DNA of 64,000 nucleotides, from the NCBI RefSeq assembly GCF_900240945.1, contig NZ_OESG01000013.1, forward strand, positions 2,193,622 through 2,257,621, in the 5' to 3' direction. This document shows positions 35,007 to 45,349 of the stretch, piece by piece (positions within the stretch are counted from its first letter, which is position 1; every line of letters starts with the position of its first letter). The notes under the pieces were generated by a model, which was given only the letters and a program-made list of their open reading frames with translations, had not been told where the DNA came from and did not search any database. The stretch is from Mycobacterium sp. 3519A. GTDB taxonomy: Bacteria > Actinomycetota > Actinomycetes > Mycobacteriales > Mycobacteriaceae. The position numbers and the translations under genes are program-made.

Positions 35007-36011
35007 TCAGCCCAGTGCCGCCACGAGGACGGCCTTGATGGTGTGCATACGGTTCTCAGCCTGCTCGAACGCGATGTTGGCCGGCCCCTCGAAAACATCG
35101 TCGGTGACTTCGATCCCGTTGGCCAGGTGCGGGTATCGCGCCGCGATCTCGGCGCCCACCTTCGTCTCGCAGTTGTGAAAGGCCGGGAGGCAATGCATGA
35201 ACTTCGCCCGCGGGTTACCCGTCGCAGCCATCAACTCGGTGTTGACCTGAAACGGGAGCAACATCTCGATACGTGCTGCCCATGTCTCGATCGGCTCGCC
35301 CATGGACACCCACACGTCGGTGTAGACGAAGTCGGCCCCATGCACGGCCGTGCGCGGATCATCGGTGATGGTGATCCGGGCTCCGGACGCCAGCGCGAAG
35401 TCTTGGCACATCTTCACGTGGTCCTCACCGGGCCACAATGCTTCGGGTGCACCGATCCGTACGTCCATCCCGAGCTTGGCGCCGATCAGCAGCAGCGAAT
35501 TGGCGACGTTGTTGCGGCCGTCACCGACGAACGCAAAGCTGATGTCGGTCAACGGCTTCGGACAATGTTCCGTCATGGTGAGCACGTCGGCCAGCATCTG
35601 GGTCGGATGAAACTCATCGGTGAGTCCGTTGAACACCGGCACGCCCGCGTACTGCGCCAGTTCTTCGACGATCTCCTGACCGGCGCCGCGGTACTCGATT
35701 GCGTCATACATCCGGCCGAGCACCCGTGCAGTGTCCTTCATCGACTCTTTGTGACCGATCTGCGACGAGGCGGGATCGATGTACGTGACATGGGCACCTT
35801 CGTCATAGGCGGCGACCTCGAATGCACAGCGGGTGCGCGTCGACGTCTTCTCGAAGATCAGCGCGATGTTCTTACCGAGCAGGCTCTGTCGAGCGACCCC
35901 GGAATACTTCGCCCGCTTCAGATCCCGGGCCAGGTCGAGCAGGTACAGCAGATCCCGGTCGGTGTGATGGACCAAGCTGAGCAGGCTGCGATTTCGAATG
36001 TTGAGTGGCAT
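35007..36011 (-). CDS. arcB: ornithine carbamoyltransferase, catabolic (ArcB-type)
   Basis: 334 residues. The carbamoyl-phosphate loop [30 protein letters not shown], the ornithine-binding DVWVSMGE and the catalytic Cys motif HCLPAFHNC are present. Length (about 334) and the position between arcA and arcC indicate the catabolic enzyme splitting citrulline to ornithine and carbamoyl phosphate, rather than biosynthetic ArgF. AAGGAAGG precedes the ATG. Confidence 0.94.
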   Translation of the reverse strand: MPLNIRNRSLLSLVHHTDRDLLYLLDLARDLKRAKYSGVARQSLLGKNIALIFEKTSTRTRCAFEVAAYDEGAHVTYIDPASSQIGHKESMKDTARVLGRMYDAIEYRGAGQEIVEELAQYAGVPVFNGLTDEFHPTQMLADVLTMTEHCPKPLTDISFAFVGDGRNNVANSLLLIGAKLGMDVRIGAPEALWPGEDHVKMCQDFALASGARITITDDPRTAVHGADFVYTDVWVSMGEPIETWAARIEMLLPFQVNTELMAATGNPRAKFMHCLPAFHNCETKVGAEIAARYPHLANGIEVTDDVFEGPANIAFEQAENRMHTIKAVLVAALG

Positions 36012-36022
36012 TGCGGCCTTCC

Positions 36023-37300
36023 TTAGGTGTAGAGCGGATCACGCAGGATTGGGCAGGTCATGCAGCGGCCACCACCCCTGCCGCGGCCGAGTTCGCTGGC
36101 GGTGATGGTGACCACTTCGACTCCCGCCTTGCGCAGCGCGGTGTTGGTGAGGATGTTGCGGTCGTAGCCGATGACGACGCCCGGTTCGACTGCCACTACG
36201 TTGTTGCCGTCGTCCCACTGCTCGCGCTGGATGCCGTAGACATCGCCTGCCGTCGCCACGACGCGGAAATCCACACCGACGGCTTCGCCAATCGTGGCGA
36301 TCAACCCCTTCGGCTCCCGGCGGATGTCGAGTCCGGACGCCGTGCTGTCATCGGGGCGCAGGGTGAAGGGCACGATCCCGTCCACGATCGGCGCGTACGC
36401 CGTGACGAGGTCGTAGTCGCAGAAGGTGAACACCGTGTCCAAATGCATTGCTGCACGGGACTTGGGCAGGCTCGCGACGATCACCCGCTCGGCGGCGCCG
36501 GCGGCGAACAGGTTGCGTGCCACCTGGGTGATCGCCTGATGAGATGACCGTTCGCCCATGCCGATCACCACGGTGCCGTTGCCGATCGGCATCACATCGC
36601 CGCCCTCCAGCGTGGCGTTGCCGTGGTCGCGTGCGACGCCTTCTGCATCGCCGAGCCAGATGTCGAACTTCTCGTCGGCGAATGCGGGGTGGAACTTGTA
36701 GACGGCCGTGGTCAGCAGCGTCTCCTGTCGACGGGCCGGCCAGTACATCGGGTTCAGTGTGACCCCGTGGAAGATCCACGAGCTGTTGTCGCGCATGAAC
36801 TGTGTGTTGGGCAGCGGCCGTAGCACGAAGCCCGCGGGATCCAGCTCACGGAAGGCTGACAGAAACGTTCCTGCCACCTCGTCGGGCACATCCTGGTAGG
36901 CCACGCCGCCGATCAGAAACTCGGCGAGGCGGTCCGCGGGGAGCTCGGCCAGCCATCCCCGGATGTCATGACGCAGTCCCGAACCCACCACATCATCGGT
37001 GATTTTGCGGTCCAGCAGCCAGTTTCGGGCGTCGGGCACGGTAAGCACGTTGGCGAGCAGGTCCTGCAGCTCCAGGACTTCCACACCGCGGTCGACCATC
37101 TTCGCGACGAAATCGAAGTGATCTCGGCGCGCCTGCTGCAACCAGATCACGTCGTCGAACAGCAGCTCGTTGCAGTTCTCCGGAGTCAGGCGCTGGTGCG
37201 CCAGCCCAGGCGCGCACACCATCACCCGCCGAAGCCGACCCGCCTCCGACCACACTCCCAGTCGAGACTCGTTGCTGCTCACGGTGGTTCGCCCGGTCAC
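36023..37300 (-). CDS. arcA: arginine deiminase
   Basis: 425 residues from the GTG at 37300, chosen because it overlaps the permease stop by four bases; a GTG 18 bases later is the alternative. Active-site segments are visible: [39 protein letters not shown] and the catalytic Cys near the C-terminus in [10 protein letters not shown]. The enzyme hydrolyses arginine to citrulline and ammonia, the first step of the pathway encoded by the next two genes. Confidence 0.93.
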   Translation of the reverse strand: MTGRTTVSSNESRLGVWSEAGRLRRVMVCAPGLAHQRLTPENCNELLFDDVIWLQQARRDHFDFVAKMVDRGVEVLELQDLLANVLTVPDARNWLLDRKITDDVVGSGLRHDIRGWLAELPADRLAEFLIGGVAYQDVPDEVAGTFLSAFRELDPAGFVLRPLPNTQFMRDNSSWIFHGVTLNPMYWPARRQETLLTTAVYKFHPAFADEKFDIWLGDAEGVARDHGNATLEGGDVMPIGNGTVVIGMGERSSHQAITQVARNLFAAGAAERVIVASLPKSRAAMHLDTVFTFCDYDLVTAYAPIVDGIVPFTLRPDDSTASGLDIRREPKGLIATIGEAVGVDFRVVATAGDVYGIQREQWDDGNNVVAVEPGVVIGYDRNILTNTALRKAGVEVVTITASELGRGRGGGRCMTCPILRDPLYT

Positions 37301-38775
37301 AGGACCGACAGATGTCCGGTGGCCATCAGCAGCACCGCGGCCGCCGAGGTCAACGCGACGACCGTCACGACAGCCGACTCTGCCTTGGTGAATGCGGGCA
37401 ACCGGCTTTCCCGGCGGGCCCAGACGTAGAGAACGGTGCCCGCGAGATAGAAAAGCGCGGCTATCAGCAGGTACTGCCACCCGCCTGCGTAGACCAGCCA
37501 GACGGCATAGCCCAGAGCGACCACTCCGACGATGAGGTCACGCGCCCTGCCACGACCCTGTTCGTACGTCTCGCCGCGCACGGCAAGCAGCACCTGATAG
37601 GCGGCCGACCACAGGTAGGGCAGCAGAATCAAGGACGTCGCAAGGTACACCAGATTTGTGTACGTACTCGCGTTGGCCAGGGTCCACAGCAAGAGCGCCT
37701 GAACACACAAGTTCGTCAACCAGAGCGCAGTCGCCGGTGCGCCGTGCTTGTTCTCTCGTGCCAGCGCCTTGGGCATCACGTGCTCGATCGCGGGCAGGCG
37801 CAGGATCTCGACACACAGCATCACCCAGGCGATCAGCGCGCCCAGCAGCGACACCACCAGACCGATCGAGATGAACGCGGCGCCCCAACTGCCGACCTCA
37901 CTCTCGAGCACACCGGCCATCGACGGATCCGGGATGCCTGCCAGGTCCGCCTGTGCCACCAAGCCGTATGACAGCAGATTGACCAGAAGCAGCAGGGCCA
38001 GCACCCCCGCGAATCCGAGTACAGTGGCTCGGCCGACGTCGGTGCGCTTGGCGGCGCGTTGGGAATAGACGGCGGCACCCTCGATGCCAATGAACACCCA
38101 CACGGTCACCAGCATCATGTTCTTCACTTGAGTCATGGTGTCGCCCAACGGCGCACCGTCGATCTGGGTGGCCTTGCCCCAGAAATCCGCGGTGAACAGA
38201 CCGGCCTTGAATCCGACTGCGGCAATCGCGATGAAAACCACGATCGGGACGACTTTGGCGACTGTGACCATGACATTGACGAATGCGGCCGTCTGGATCC
38301 CGCGCAAGGTCATACCGTGCACGATCCACAGCACGATTGAAGCGCCGATGATCGCGGGAACGGTGGCACCGCCCTCGAACTGGGGGAAGAAGTAACCGAG
38401 GGTCGAGAACAGCAGCACAAGGTAGGCGACGTTGCCGACCCAGGCGGACATCCAGTATCCGAAAGCCGACGTGAAGCCGATGTAGTTTCCGAAGCCGGCG
38501 CGGGCGTACCCGTAGACGCCGCCGTCGACATCCGGCTTGCGCGTCGCCAGGGTCTGAAATACGAAGGCCAACATCAGCATTCCGACCCCGGTGACCACCC
38601 AGCCGATGAGCAGCGGGCCCGGCGCGGCACTGGCGGCCATCTGCGACGGCAGCGCGAAGATGCCGCTTCCGATCATCGATCCGACGACGATCGCGGTCAG
38701 GGCTGCCAGACCGAGACCGGCTTTCGGCATGGCCCGGCGGGCTTTCGGAGGTGGTGGCGCAATTGTCTCGGACAT
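37297..38775 (-). CDS. arcD: APC-family amino acid permease, probable arginine/ornithine antiporter
   Basis: 492 residues with about 12 transmembrane helices. The APC-superfamily signature [17 protein letters not shown] occurs in helix 1. Gene position, directly upstream of and overlapping arcA, makes arginine-ornithine exchange the likely function; the family is the basic-amino-acid antiporter type of APC, not the DcuC-like ArcD type. GGGGAG precedes the ATG. A DosR-like box lies 80 bp upstream. Confidence 0.85.
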   Translation of the reverse strand: MSETIAPPPPKARRAMPKAGLGLAALTAIVVGSMIGSGIFALPSQMAASAAPGPLLIGWVVTGVGMLMLAFVFQTLATRKPDVDGGVYGYARAGFGNYIGFTSAFGYWMSAWVGNVAYLVLLFSTLGYFFPQFEGGATVPAIIGASIVLWIVHGMTLRGIQTAAFVNVMVTVAKVVPIVVFIAIAAVGFKAGLFTADFWGKATQIDGAPLGDTMTQVKNMMLVTVWVFIGIEGAAVYSQRAAKRTDVGRATVLGFAGVLALLLLVNLLSYGLVAQADLAGIPDPSMAGVLESEVGSWGAAFISIGLVVSLLGALIAWVMLCVEILRLPAIEHVMPKALARENKHGAPATALWLTNLCVQALLLWTLANASTYTNLVYLATSLILLPYLWSAAYQVLLAVRGETYEQGRGRARDLIVGVVALGYAVWLVYAGGWQYLLIAALFYLAGTVLYVWARRESRLPAFTKAESAVVTVVALTSAAAVLLMATGHLSVL

Positions 38776-38854
38776 CGTTGTCTCCCCGTTCGGTTCGCGA
38801 GGCCGCTGCTGTTGCCTCGTGTGACTGACGCTATGGGCGGGGACTGGCAGCGCT

Positions 38855-38874
38855 GAGGAGTCTTTGGTCCTCGA
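38855..38874. promoter_or_regulatory. DosR-box-like site
   Basis: GAGGAGTCTTTGGTCCTCGA, closely similar to the box at 42472-42491; 80 bp upstream of the arc operon. Confidence 0.6.
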
Positions 38875-38911
38875 TCGTTCGGCGTAAGTCCCAGTCGATT
38901 CGGGCGGGCGA

Positions 38912-39907
38912 TCAGCGAATCTGCAGCACGTCCGCGATATTGCGTCGGGGTGTCGGGGCGGGCAGCGAGCCGGTTTCAGGCACGGAGCCGACGCGGATCA
39001 GCGCCTGCGGTTCAGCGCGACGTCCTATGAGTCTGCGCACGATCTCACGACTGGCGTGCAGTTCGATCATGTGCGTCAAAGTGCAGGTCGCATAACCGGC
39101 GGCGGTGCATTCCAACAGCACGCGGGACAGCGCTTCACCACACCGCAGCGTGTTTTCCCGGCTGTCGTCGTAGGTCGACAGCACCAGGACAATGGAGTGG
39201 TCACGGTCCACCTCCGGTCGCCGGTCGCTGTCTGCGTAGGTCGGGAAGTCGCGGGCCACGTCGACGCGCGATGCCTCGGCGCGGGAGGGCAGCGCACCCG
39301 ATGGGATGCCGTCCGTCGCCGCGGAATGGCGCGCCCACCAGAGCAATTCGAATCGGTACGACGCGTCGCCGAGGCGGTGTTCCTCGCTGCGGCGAGACGC
39401 ATCGGCGAGCGCCGGCCTGCCGCTGTCGTCGATTACATCGAGATAGGTGGCGCTCTGGTGTAGCAGGGCACGGACCTTCGGTTCGGTCTCCTTCCACGAA
39501 TCGGGGGAGTCGAACGCCAACCGATCCGTGCGTCGAGTTGAAATCGCTTGAGCCAGCAGTCGGACATGCTCGGTGGCACTGTGGAACCGCTGGAAGCTCA
39601 CCGCCGCGAGGAGATCGTGATCTCGTTGATCGGGAAACCTCTCGATGGTCGTGCCCCATCCAGCGGCAGCCGCGGCCACTTGCAGATGATCGAGGACGGC
39701 GCCACAGCTGAGAATCACTTCGCGGCCCGTGCTGTCGGTATGTTGACCGACTCGGGTGTGGTCGGCGAACAGCTTCAAGATCCCGTTTTCGAATGTCCAC
39801 CGCCACGGCTGACTGTTGTGTAACGACGGCGCCCGACACGCGGGTTCGACAACGGCGGTCACCTGTCCGGTGGTGATCGTGTCCGTTGAGGTGGCTGGCT
39901 CGGCCAT
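38912..39907 (-). CDS. acg: Acg-type nitroreductase-fold protein (Rv2032/Rv3131-like)
   Basis: 331 residues from the ATG at 39907 (AAGGAGGG upstream), the exact length of M. tuberculosis Acg (Rv2032). Motifs of the Acg group are visible: ACRAPSLHNSQPWRW near the start, LSCGAVLDHLQVAAAAAGW, STRRTDRLAF, and LRCGEALSRVLLECTAAGYATCTLTHMIEL. The family has a nitroreductase fold that keeps FMN covered by a lid and reduces nothing known; an FMN-sequestering role has been proposed. The gene is in the DosR regulon in M. tuberculosis, and a near-consensus box lies upstream here. Confidence 0.92.
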   Translation of the reverse strand: MAEPATSTDTITTGQVTAVVEPACRAPSLHNSQPWRWTFENGILKLFADHTRVGQHTDSTGREVILSCGAVLDHLQVAAAAAGWGTTIERFPDQRDHDLLAAVSFQRFHSATEHVRLLAQAISTRRTDRLAFDSPDSWKETEPKVRALLHQSATYLDVIDDSGRPALADASRRSEEHRLGDASYRFELLWWARHSAATDGIPSGALPSRAEASRVDVARDFPTYADSDRRPEVDRDHSIVLVLSTYDDSRENTLRCGEALSRVLLECTAAGYATCTLTHMIELHASREIVRRLIGRRAEPQALIRVGSVPETGSLPAPTPRRNIADVLQIR

Positions 39908-39981
39908 GCTGCCCTCCTTAGGGCGTTGATCAAATTGAGCGGATCCGTCTGTTCGATACTCACGAGACGGTGTGACCTGTG

Positions 39982-40001
39982 CCAGGGACTCAAGTCCTTC
40001 A
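39982..40001. promoter_or_regulatory. DosR-box-like site, near-consensus
   Basis: CCAGGGACTCAAGTCCTTCA: GGGACT and AAGTCC halves. It is 75 bp upstream of the Acg-type gene. Confidence 0.85.
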
Positions 40002-40062
40002 ATCGCGGCCAAAGGTCGTAGCAGGGAGATTCCGCTTGTGACGGCGACCAATGTCGGTCGAT

Positions 40063-40082
40063 CCGGGGACTTTCGGCTCTGC
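40063..40082. promoter_or_regulatory. DosR-box-like site, near-consensus
   Basis: CCGGGGACTTTCGGCTCTGC: strong GGGACTT half, 74 bp upstream of the rightward gene at 40156. Confidence 0.75.
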
Positions 40083-40155
40083 GCCTACCTCGCCGCGTCG
40101 ATCACGATCAGAATGATTTTCGCAGGCATGAGCTCTAGCAGAAAGACCGGACATC

Positions 40156-40476
40156 ATGAGTACCAGGAGTTTTCACGCATCCGAAAAGGCAGTGGAGGTC
40201 GTGTCATGGGACCCGGTGGATCACACCGATCTGCCCGGTTTCGCGCATGGACTGACCCGCTACGGGAGCCACTGGATGGATGTGGGGATCTCGGTGATTC
40301 CGGTGGGGGTGGACGCTCTGGAGGCTCTCGAGGCGGTTTTCGCCCGGTTGCGCGAAGTGGTTGCCACGGAGACACCGGACGTGGAGTACTTCACCGTCGA
40401 TCTTCGTGTTGCGTCACGGACCGCACCGCGACGCCCTGACGTCAGGGATCGGGCCGCCCTGCCGGCGGGTGACTGA
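40156..40476 (+). CDS. conserved small protein, unknown function
   Basis: 106 residues. The N-terminal part reads SFHASEKAVEVVSWDPVDHT; a GSHWMDVGISVIPVGVDALEAL segment and an acidic helix follow, with a basic C-terminal tail. It has no membrane segment or recognised motif. It is divergent from the Acg-type gene with its own strong DosR-like box, and its 3' end meets the universal stress gene on the other strand with one base between. Confidence 0.65.
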   Translation: MSTRSFHASEKAVEVVSWDPVDHTDLPGFAHGLTRYGSHWMDVGISVIPVGVDALEALEAVFARLREVVATETPDVEYFTVDLRVASRTAPRRPDVRDRAALPAGD

Positions 40477-40477
40477 T

Positions 40478-41362
40478 TCACTCGTGCCGCGCGACGAGCA
40501 CCGGAGTCCGAGCTCCGTGCACGACAGCGGAACTCACCGAACCCAACAGCATGCCTGCGAATCCGCCCCTGCCACGGCTGCCCACCACCACCAGCTGCGC
40601 TGACTCGGCCAGCTCGAGCAGATGCCGGGCCGGTTGGTCGCGTACCACCACCCGTCTGACGGCAACATCGGGATACTTCTCCTGCCAGCCGGCGAGGCGT
40701 TCGGCCAACGTTTCCTCGGCGTCACCGACAATATCCGGCCACGGAATCGGTGTGCGCGCAGGCCAGTCGGCGTCACTCCAGGCGTGCATGGCCACCAATT
40801 CGGTTTCGCGCCATGAGGCTTCCTCGAAAGCCAGCGCCGTCGCGCACTCCGATGCTCGCGAACCGTCCACACCAAGAACGATTGGAGCGCGGTCGCCCCT
40901 GCGTGGCGCGTGTCCGTGCAAGACGGCGACGGGGCAATGCGCGTGGTGGACCAGTGCGGTGCTGACCGAACCCAACAATGCGCGGCCGAGGGCGCCCGCA
41001 CCTCGGCAACCGACCACCACCATGTCCACCTGTTTCGTGATGTCGACCAACGTGGGGACAAGCGGTCCATACGGAGTCGCGGCCCTGATCTCGAGGTCGG
41101 CCTTACCGGCGCTGTTGCGCACGGTGCGCTCGGCACTCGTGATGATCAGATCGGCTTGTTCGTTCTGCCACGAGCCCAGGTCCGCGGGTAGCGAGTCCCA
41201 TCCTCCTGACCAACCGCTGATCAGAGGGCTGATCACGGTCACGATGGTGAGCGGTTCGTTACGCATCACCGCCTCGTCGACGGCCCACTGCACCGCAACA
41301 TCGGCGTCCGGTGAACCGTCGACACCCACGACGATTCCGTTCGACGGCATATCCTCAGACAT
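40478..41362 (-). CDS. universal stress protein, tandem USP domains
   Basis: 294 residues from the ATG at 41362 (GGGAGCTGAG upstream). Domain 1 opens IVVGVDGSPDADVAVQWA with ATP loop VVVGCRGAGALGRALLGSVS. Domain 2 opens PIVLGVDGSRASECATALAF with VVVGSRGRGGFAGMLLGSVS. It lies between two Acg-type genes, 54 bp after the one at 41417 in the same direction, and probably shares its transcript. Confidence 0.94.
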   Translation of the reverse strand: MSEDMPSNGIVVGVDGSPDADVAVQWAVDEAVMRNEPLTIVTVISPLISGWSGGWDSLPADLGSWQNEQADLIITSAERTVRNSAGKADLEIRAATPYGPLVPTLVDITKQVDMVVVGCRGAGALGRALLGSVSTALVHHAHCPVAVLHGHAPRRGDRAPIVLGVDGSRASECATALAFEEASWRETELVAMHAWSDADWPARTPIPWPDIVGDAEETLAERLAGWQEKYPDVAVRRVVVRDQPARHLLELAESAQLVVVGSRGRGGFAGMLLGSVSSAVVHGARTPVLVARHE

Positions 41363-41416
41363 CTCAGCTCCCTTTTCCCTCACGCCGCGTGCGGCAGATG
41401 GTCGGATGGGTTTTCG

Positions 41417-42418
41417 TCAACTCGGCTGCTTGCGCATTTCGAGTACCTCGTCGACCGGTCGGCGCGGTGTTGTCGTAAATGCGCTTTGCGGCCCGGCAGG
41501 TGGCTGCCCGATCCTCACCAGCAACTGCGGCAGTCCGTGCTGACCGGTGAGCTTGCGGACGACTTCTCTGCTGGACGCAAGTTCTGTCATGTGCGTCAGG
41601 GTGCAGGTCGCAAGGCCCGCGGCGGTGCACTCGAGCAATAACGCGGACAGCGCCTCGCCACACCGCAGGACGTCAAGCCGGGCATCTTCGTGGTGGGTGG
41701 ACAGCACGACGATCTTGGAATGATCCACACCCGTAACGCCCGGCGCTTGCTGGCTCGACGTCGTCGGGAAGTCACGCGCCACATCGACAAGTGCTGCGGT
41801 CGTCGTCGAAACGAGCGCGTCCCTGGGAACACGTTCGTGTGGATCGGAAGAAGACGTCCACCAACTCAACTCAGCCTCGTAGGACGGATCGTTCGCCCGA
41901 ATTTCTTCGGTGAGCCGAGACGCTTCCGCCAGCCGGGGACGCGCACCGTCAAGCACGACATCGAACATCACCTGATAGGGGATCATCGCTTGGCGCAGTT
42001 TGACTTCGAAGCGTGTCCAATCCGACGGCAGCCCGAATGGGCGCCGGTCCGTGTGGCGCCACCGAATCGCATCGGCTCGGAGCCGGCTCGTTTCGGTGAT
42101 GCCGACGGCTGTTCGACGGAACTGCATTCTCGCCACGTGGTATGGCGCGTCCTGATCTGGGAACCGCTGCACATTTGTGTTCCAGCCGGCGATGGCCATC
42201 GCGAGAACCAGATGGTCAAGTGCCGCACCACAGCTCAAGGTGATCTCCCGACCCTGCGGGTCCGCCGCGGGCATGAGTCGACCCTCATCGGCGAACAGAT
42301 CGAGGGTGGTTCCGTCGGTGATCCATCGCCACGGCTGGCTGTTGTGGAACGACGGCGCCCGGCACGCCAACTCGACGGCGTCTCGGATTACGTCGAATCC
42401 AGGCGTCTGCTCTGTCAT
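41417..42418 (-). CDS. second Acg-type nitroreductase-fold protein
   Basis: 333 residues from the ATG at 42418 (GGGAGCC upstream). It is a paralogue of the gene at 38912-39907: ELACRAPSFHNSQPWRW, LSCGAALDHLVLAMAIAGW, RHTDRRPFGLP, and RCGEALSALLLECTAAGLATCTLTHMTEL are shared almost word for word. It is likely the Rv3131/Rv2032-type partner. Box-like sites lie upstream at 42472-42545. Confidence 0.92.
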   Translation of the reverse strand: MTEQTPGFDVIRDAVELACRAPSFHNSQPWRWITDGTTLDLFADEGRLMPAADPQGREITLSCGAALDHLVLAMAIAGWNTNVQRFPDQDAPYHVARMQFRRTAVGITETSRLRADAIRWRHTDRRPFGLPSDWTRFEVKLRQAMIPYQVMFDVVLDGARPRLAEASRLTEEIRANDPSYEAELSWWTSSSDPHERVPRDALVSTTTAALVDVARDFPTTSSQQAPGVTGVDHSKIVVLSTHHEDARLDVLRCGEALSALLLECTAAGLATCTLTHMTELASSREVVRKLTGQHGLPQLLVRIGQPPAGPQSAFTTTPRRPVDEVLEMRKQPS

Positions 42419-42471
42419 GATCGGCTCCCACTCTCGGCGTTCATGACGGTAGCGATGCGTCGTGACTGACG

Positions 42472-42491
42472 GAGGAGTCGTTGGTCCTTTG
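42472..42491. promoter_or_regulatory. DosR-box-like site
   Basis: GAGGAGTCGTTGGTCCTTTG, 54 bp upstream of the second Acg-type gene. Confidence 0.6.
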
Positions 42492-42525
42492 TTGGGGGCC
42501 GACAATCATCGACTTTGTGTTGGAA

Positions 42526-42545
42526 AAGAGGACCTTCAGCCCTGT
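42526..42545. promoter_or_regulatory. DosR-box-like site, degenerate
   Basis: AGGACCTTCAGCCC core within this stretch, 75 bp upstream of the DUF1876 gene. Confidence 0.45.
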
Positions 42546-42619
42546 CGATGCCGGCGCCGCAGATGGTCAGATTCGAAGACCAGACAGATGACGTTACCTA
42601 CCCTGACGTCGGGAGAATC

Positions 42620-42850
42620 ATGGCTCAAACGGTATCCGCACCGAGCGAAGCAGACTGGACGGTGGTCATTTCAGTCCACGAACGTGCCGGCCGGACTGAG
42701 GCGATCGCGAAGTTGCAGTACGGCGACCACGAGTCGGTCGGTGTCGGCCTGTCGCGGCTCAGTGCGGGCGAGCACGGCTTCGCGGGTGTGGGCAGTCAAC
42801 TTGCTGTGGCACGGGCGCTATCAGATCTGGCGCGTCACTTGACCGTGTGA
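42620..42850 (+). CDS. DUF1876 protein (Rv1738/Rv2632c family)
   Basis: 76 residues from the ATG at 42620 (GGGAG upstream). The DUF1876 core is complete: WTVVISVHERAGRTEAIAKL, GVGLSRL, and a C-terminal helix VGSQLAVARALSDLARHL. Rv1738, the family's DosR-regulon member, has a fold like bacterial hibernation-promoting factors, so a role at the ribosome has been suggested. Its 3' end overlaps the hydrogenase protease gene by 16 bp on the opposite strand. Confidence 0.88.
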   Translation: MAQTVSAPSEADWTVVISVHERAGRTEAIAKLQYGDHESVGVGLSRLSAGEHGFAGVGSQLAVARALSDLARHLTV

Positions 42851-43305
42851 CGTTGTCGGGTCTGAACTTCGGCGATGATCGCCTGCACTACCGTGGGCAC
42901 GGCCGCGGCTACTGCTGGTGAGAGGCCGACGCCGTGCTCGATGCTTTCGACGTCAACTGTGAACACAGCTAGCTTTGACGGGACCCGGTTGACCGCCCGA
43001 CCCAGTGCAAGAGTCTGGGGCAGACCGAATCCGTGAGAACTCACGACCGCCGGCTCGTGGCCGTCTGTCGGCATCCAGCGCCGTATGGTGCCCGGCGTCC
43101 CGTTTTCGGCAACGGCGGCGTCTATCACGACACACAGGTCGACGTCGGTCCACGCATCGAGAATCGATGCCGGCTCGCCGGTTGCCGTCACCGCGTGTAC
43201 GCCTGGCAGCCGTCGCGCTGAGAGCACTGCTGCGACGGCTGGGCCCACACCATCGTCACAGCGGAATTCGTTGCCGATGCCGATCACGACGACGTCTGCG
43301 TTCAT
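42835..43305 (-). CDS. [NiFe]-hydrogenase maturation protease (HyaD/HycI family)
   Basis: 156 residues from the ATG overlapping the large-subunit stop. The family motif GIGNEFRCDDGVG includes the first Ni ligand (Glu), and VSSHGFGLPQTLAL supplies the His. It removes the C-terminal tail of the large subunit after Ni insertion; that substrate is encoded directly upstream and does carry a tail after the final His (see next entry). Confidence 0.92.
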   Translation of the reverse strand: MNADVVVIGIGNEFRCDDGVGPAVAAVLSARRLPGVHAVTATGEPASILDAWTDVDLCVVIDAAVAENGTPGTIRRWMPTDGHEPAVVSSHGFGLPQTLALGRAVNRVPSKLAVFTVDVESIEHGVGLSPAVAAAVPTVVQAIIAEVQTRQRHTVK

Positions 43306-44594
43306 GTGCGGTCGATGGTCAGGGTGAGGAAGTGCGCCGAGCAGGAGATGCACGGATCGTGGTTACGAATCGACTTCTCGCACAGCGATGTCAACGTCGC
43401 GTCGTCCAGCGTCAGGTTGGCTCCGACGAGTTGAGCCATTTCGTGTTCGATTGCGGCCTGGTTCTGGGCGGTAGGCGGGACGATTGTCGCGGATCGGACC
43501 AGGTGGTCGTCGCCGATCTCGTAACGGTGGTAGAGCAGACCTCGCGGCGCCTCACTGACGCCGTGTCCGACACCAGCGCGGGCAGGCACGTCGACGAAGG
43601 GCCGTTCGGGACGCTCGTATTCGGTGATGATGCGAAGCGACTCCTCGACCGCATAGACCACTTCCACTGCACGGACGAGGATGCTGCGGAAGGGATTCCG
43701 GCACACCGGACCAAGACCAGCCGCGGTGGCGGCCTCGCGCGCGACGGGCGACAAGGTAGCTGCGTTCAGCGAATACCTTGCCAGCGGACCGGTCAGGTAG
43801 CGGTGCCCATCCAAGGTGGCGTGTAACGCGGTCGAATGTTTGACCTGCGTCTCCATCACGTGATCGCTGAAGGCAGCGATGTCGAAGGACGGGCCGTCGC
43901 TGCGTTTGATCGTGCCGTCGTGGACGGGATACACCTCGCCGTCAGCCAGGGAAAGCAGCTCATGGTCGAATTCGACGTCAGGGAACTCGAATTCGGCCAC
44001 CATGCTCAGCGTATCGAGGGCGTGGTCGAGCGTGTGACGCAGCATCTCTGCGAGCGGCTCGAGGTCTCGTTTGTGGGGTACCGAATAGAAGCCTCCGAGC
44101 CGGACATTGACGGGATGGATGGCGCGCCCACCGATCTGTTCCATCAACCGGTTGCCGGCTTTCTTTATCGCCAGGCCGCGCTCGATCAATTCCGGCCGGT
44201 CCTTAGCCATGGTTATTCCGTCCGGATAACCGAGGAAGTCCGGTGCGTGCAAGAGAAAAATGTGCAGGGCGTGGCTGTGGATCCACTCCCCGCAGTACAG
44301 CAGTCGGCGCAGGGCTGCCAACTCCTCAGGAAGGGTTACCCCGCAGGCATCCTCGATCGCGTTTGATGCGCTCACTTGGTAGGCGACCGGACAGATGCCG
44401 CACACCCGCGCGGTGATGTCGGGCGGCTCAGTGTAGGCACGGCCCCGCAGAAAGGCTTCGAAAAACCGTGGCGGTTCGTAGATGTTGAGCTCGACACGGT
44501 CCACGGCACCGTCGCTCAGGGTGACGTGTAGGGCGCCTTCCCCTTCGACGCGGGTCAGCGCCCCGACCGAGATGGTGCGAACTTCTGGGTTCAC
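43302..44594 (-). CDS. hyhL: [NiFe]-hydrogenase group 3b, large (catalytic) subunit
   Basis: 430 residues from a GTG overlapping the small-subunit stop. The Ni-Fe ligands are complete: [10 protein letters not shown] near residue 64 and DPCISCSAH at the end, followed by FLTLTIDRT, the tail cut by the protease after His. Together with the three neighbours it forms the bidirectional, NADP-linked group 3b enzyme (sulfhydrogenase-like), soluble in the cytoplasm. In M. smegmatis the equivalent hydrogenase (Hyd3) is induced by hypoxia through DosR. Confidence 0.94.
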   Translation of the reverse strand: MNPEVRTISVGALTRVEGEGALHVTLSDGAVDRVELNIYEPPRFFEAFLRGRAYTEPPDITARVCGICPVAYQVSASNAIEDACGVTLPEELAALRRLLYCGEWIHSHALHIFLLHAPDFLGYPDGITMAKDRPELIERGLAIKKAGNRLMEQIGGRAIHPVNVRLGGFYSVPHKRDLEPLAEMLRHTLDHALDTLSMVAEFEFPDVEFDHELLSLADGEVYPVHDGTIKRSDGPSFDIAAFSDHVMETQVKHSTALHATLDGHRYLTGPLARYSLNAATLSPVAREAATAAGLGPVCRNPFRSILVRAVEVVYAVEESLRIITEYERPERPFVDVPARAGVGHGVSEAPRGLLYHRYEIGDDHLVRSATIVPPTAQNQAAIEHEMAQLVGANLTLDDATLTSLCEKSIRNHDPCISCSAHFLTLTIDRT

Positions 44595-45349
44595 GAGTCA
44601 TTCCGTTTCGTGGCGAATTCGGCGACGTTGAATGTCGAGAACACCCGCTCGACGTCGTCGGCTGCCATCCCGTCGCGACGCAGCACCGGGATCAGCGCCG
44701 CGGTGTTCGGTGTCTCGGCAGGGCCGAAGCAGCCGTAGCAGCCTCGGTGGTACGACGGACACAGGGCGCCGCAACCAGCATGAGTGACGGGCCCCAGACA
44801 CGGAATACCCTCCGACACAACGACACACGTCACACCGCGGAGTTTGCATTCGGTGCATACGGTCTTCGCGGGCAGCCGTGGTTTGCGTCCCACCAACAGG
44901 GCAGCGAGCGTGTCCAGCAGCTGGCCGCGGTCGATCGGGCAGCCCTGCAACTGGTAGTCGACCGTGACATGAGCGGCCGCAGGCGTGGAGGTGGCCAAGG
45001 TGTCGATGAAGTCCGGCTTGGCGTAGACAACCGAGGCGAACTCGTCGACGTCGGCGAAATTCCGCAGGGCCTGGATGCCGCCCGCGGTCGCGCACGCACC
45101 GATGGTCACCAGAGTCTTCGACTGTGCCCGGATCTCCTTGATCCGGCGCTCGTCGGCAGCGGTGGTGATCGAACCCTCGACCAACGACACATCGTACGGT
45201 CCAGCCATGACGGCGCTGGACGCTTCGAGGAACGTCGCGATCTGCACCTGACCCGCGATGGCGAGCAGTTCGTCCTCGCAGTCGAGCAGGGTGAGCTGGC
45301 ACCCGTCGCACGATGCGAACTTCCATACCGCCAAGGTAGGAACGGACAT
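44591..45349 (-). CDS. hyhS: [NiFe]-hydrogenase group 3b, small subunit
   Basis: 252 residues. The proximal cluster Cys pair is in [12 protein letters not shown]; further Cys sets ([38 protein letters not shown]) bind the remaining 4Fe-4S clusters. It lacks a twin-arginine signal, as expected for the cytoplasmic 3b class. It starts two bases after the FAD-subunit stop and overlaps the large-subunit start. Confidence 0.93.
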   Translation of the reverse strand: MSVPTLAVWKFASCDGCQLTLLDCEDELLAIAGQVQIATFLEASSAVMAGPYDVSLVEGSITTAADERRIKEIRAQSKTLVTIGACATAGGIQALRNFADVDEFASVVYAKPDFIDTLATSTPAAAHVTVDYQLQGCPIDRGQLLDTLAALLVGRKPRLPAKTVCTECKLRGVTCVVVSEGIPCLGPVTHAGCGALCPSYHRGCYGCFGPAETPNTAALIPVLRRDGMAADDVERVFSTFNVAEFATKRNDS

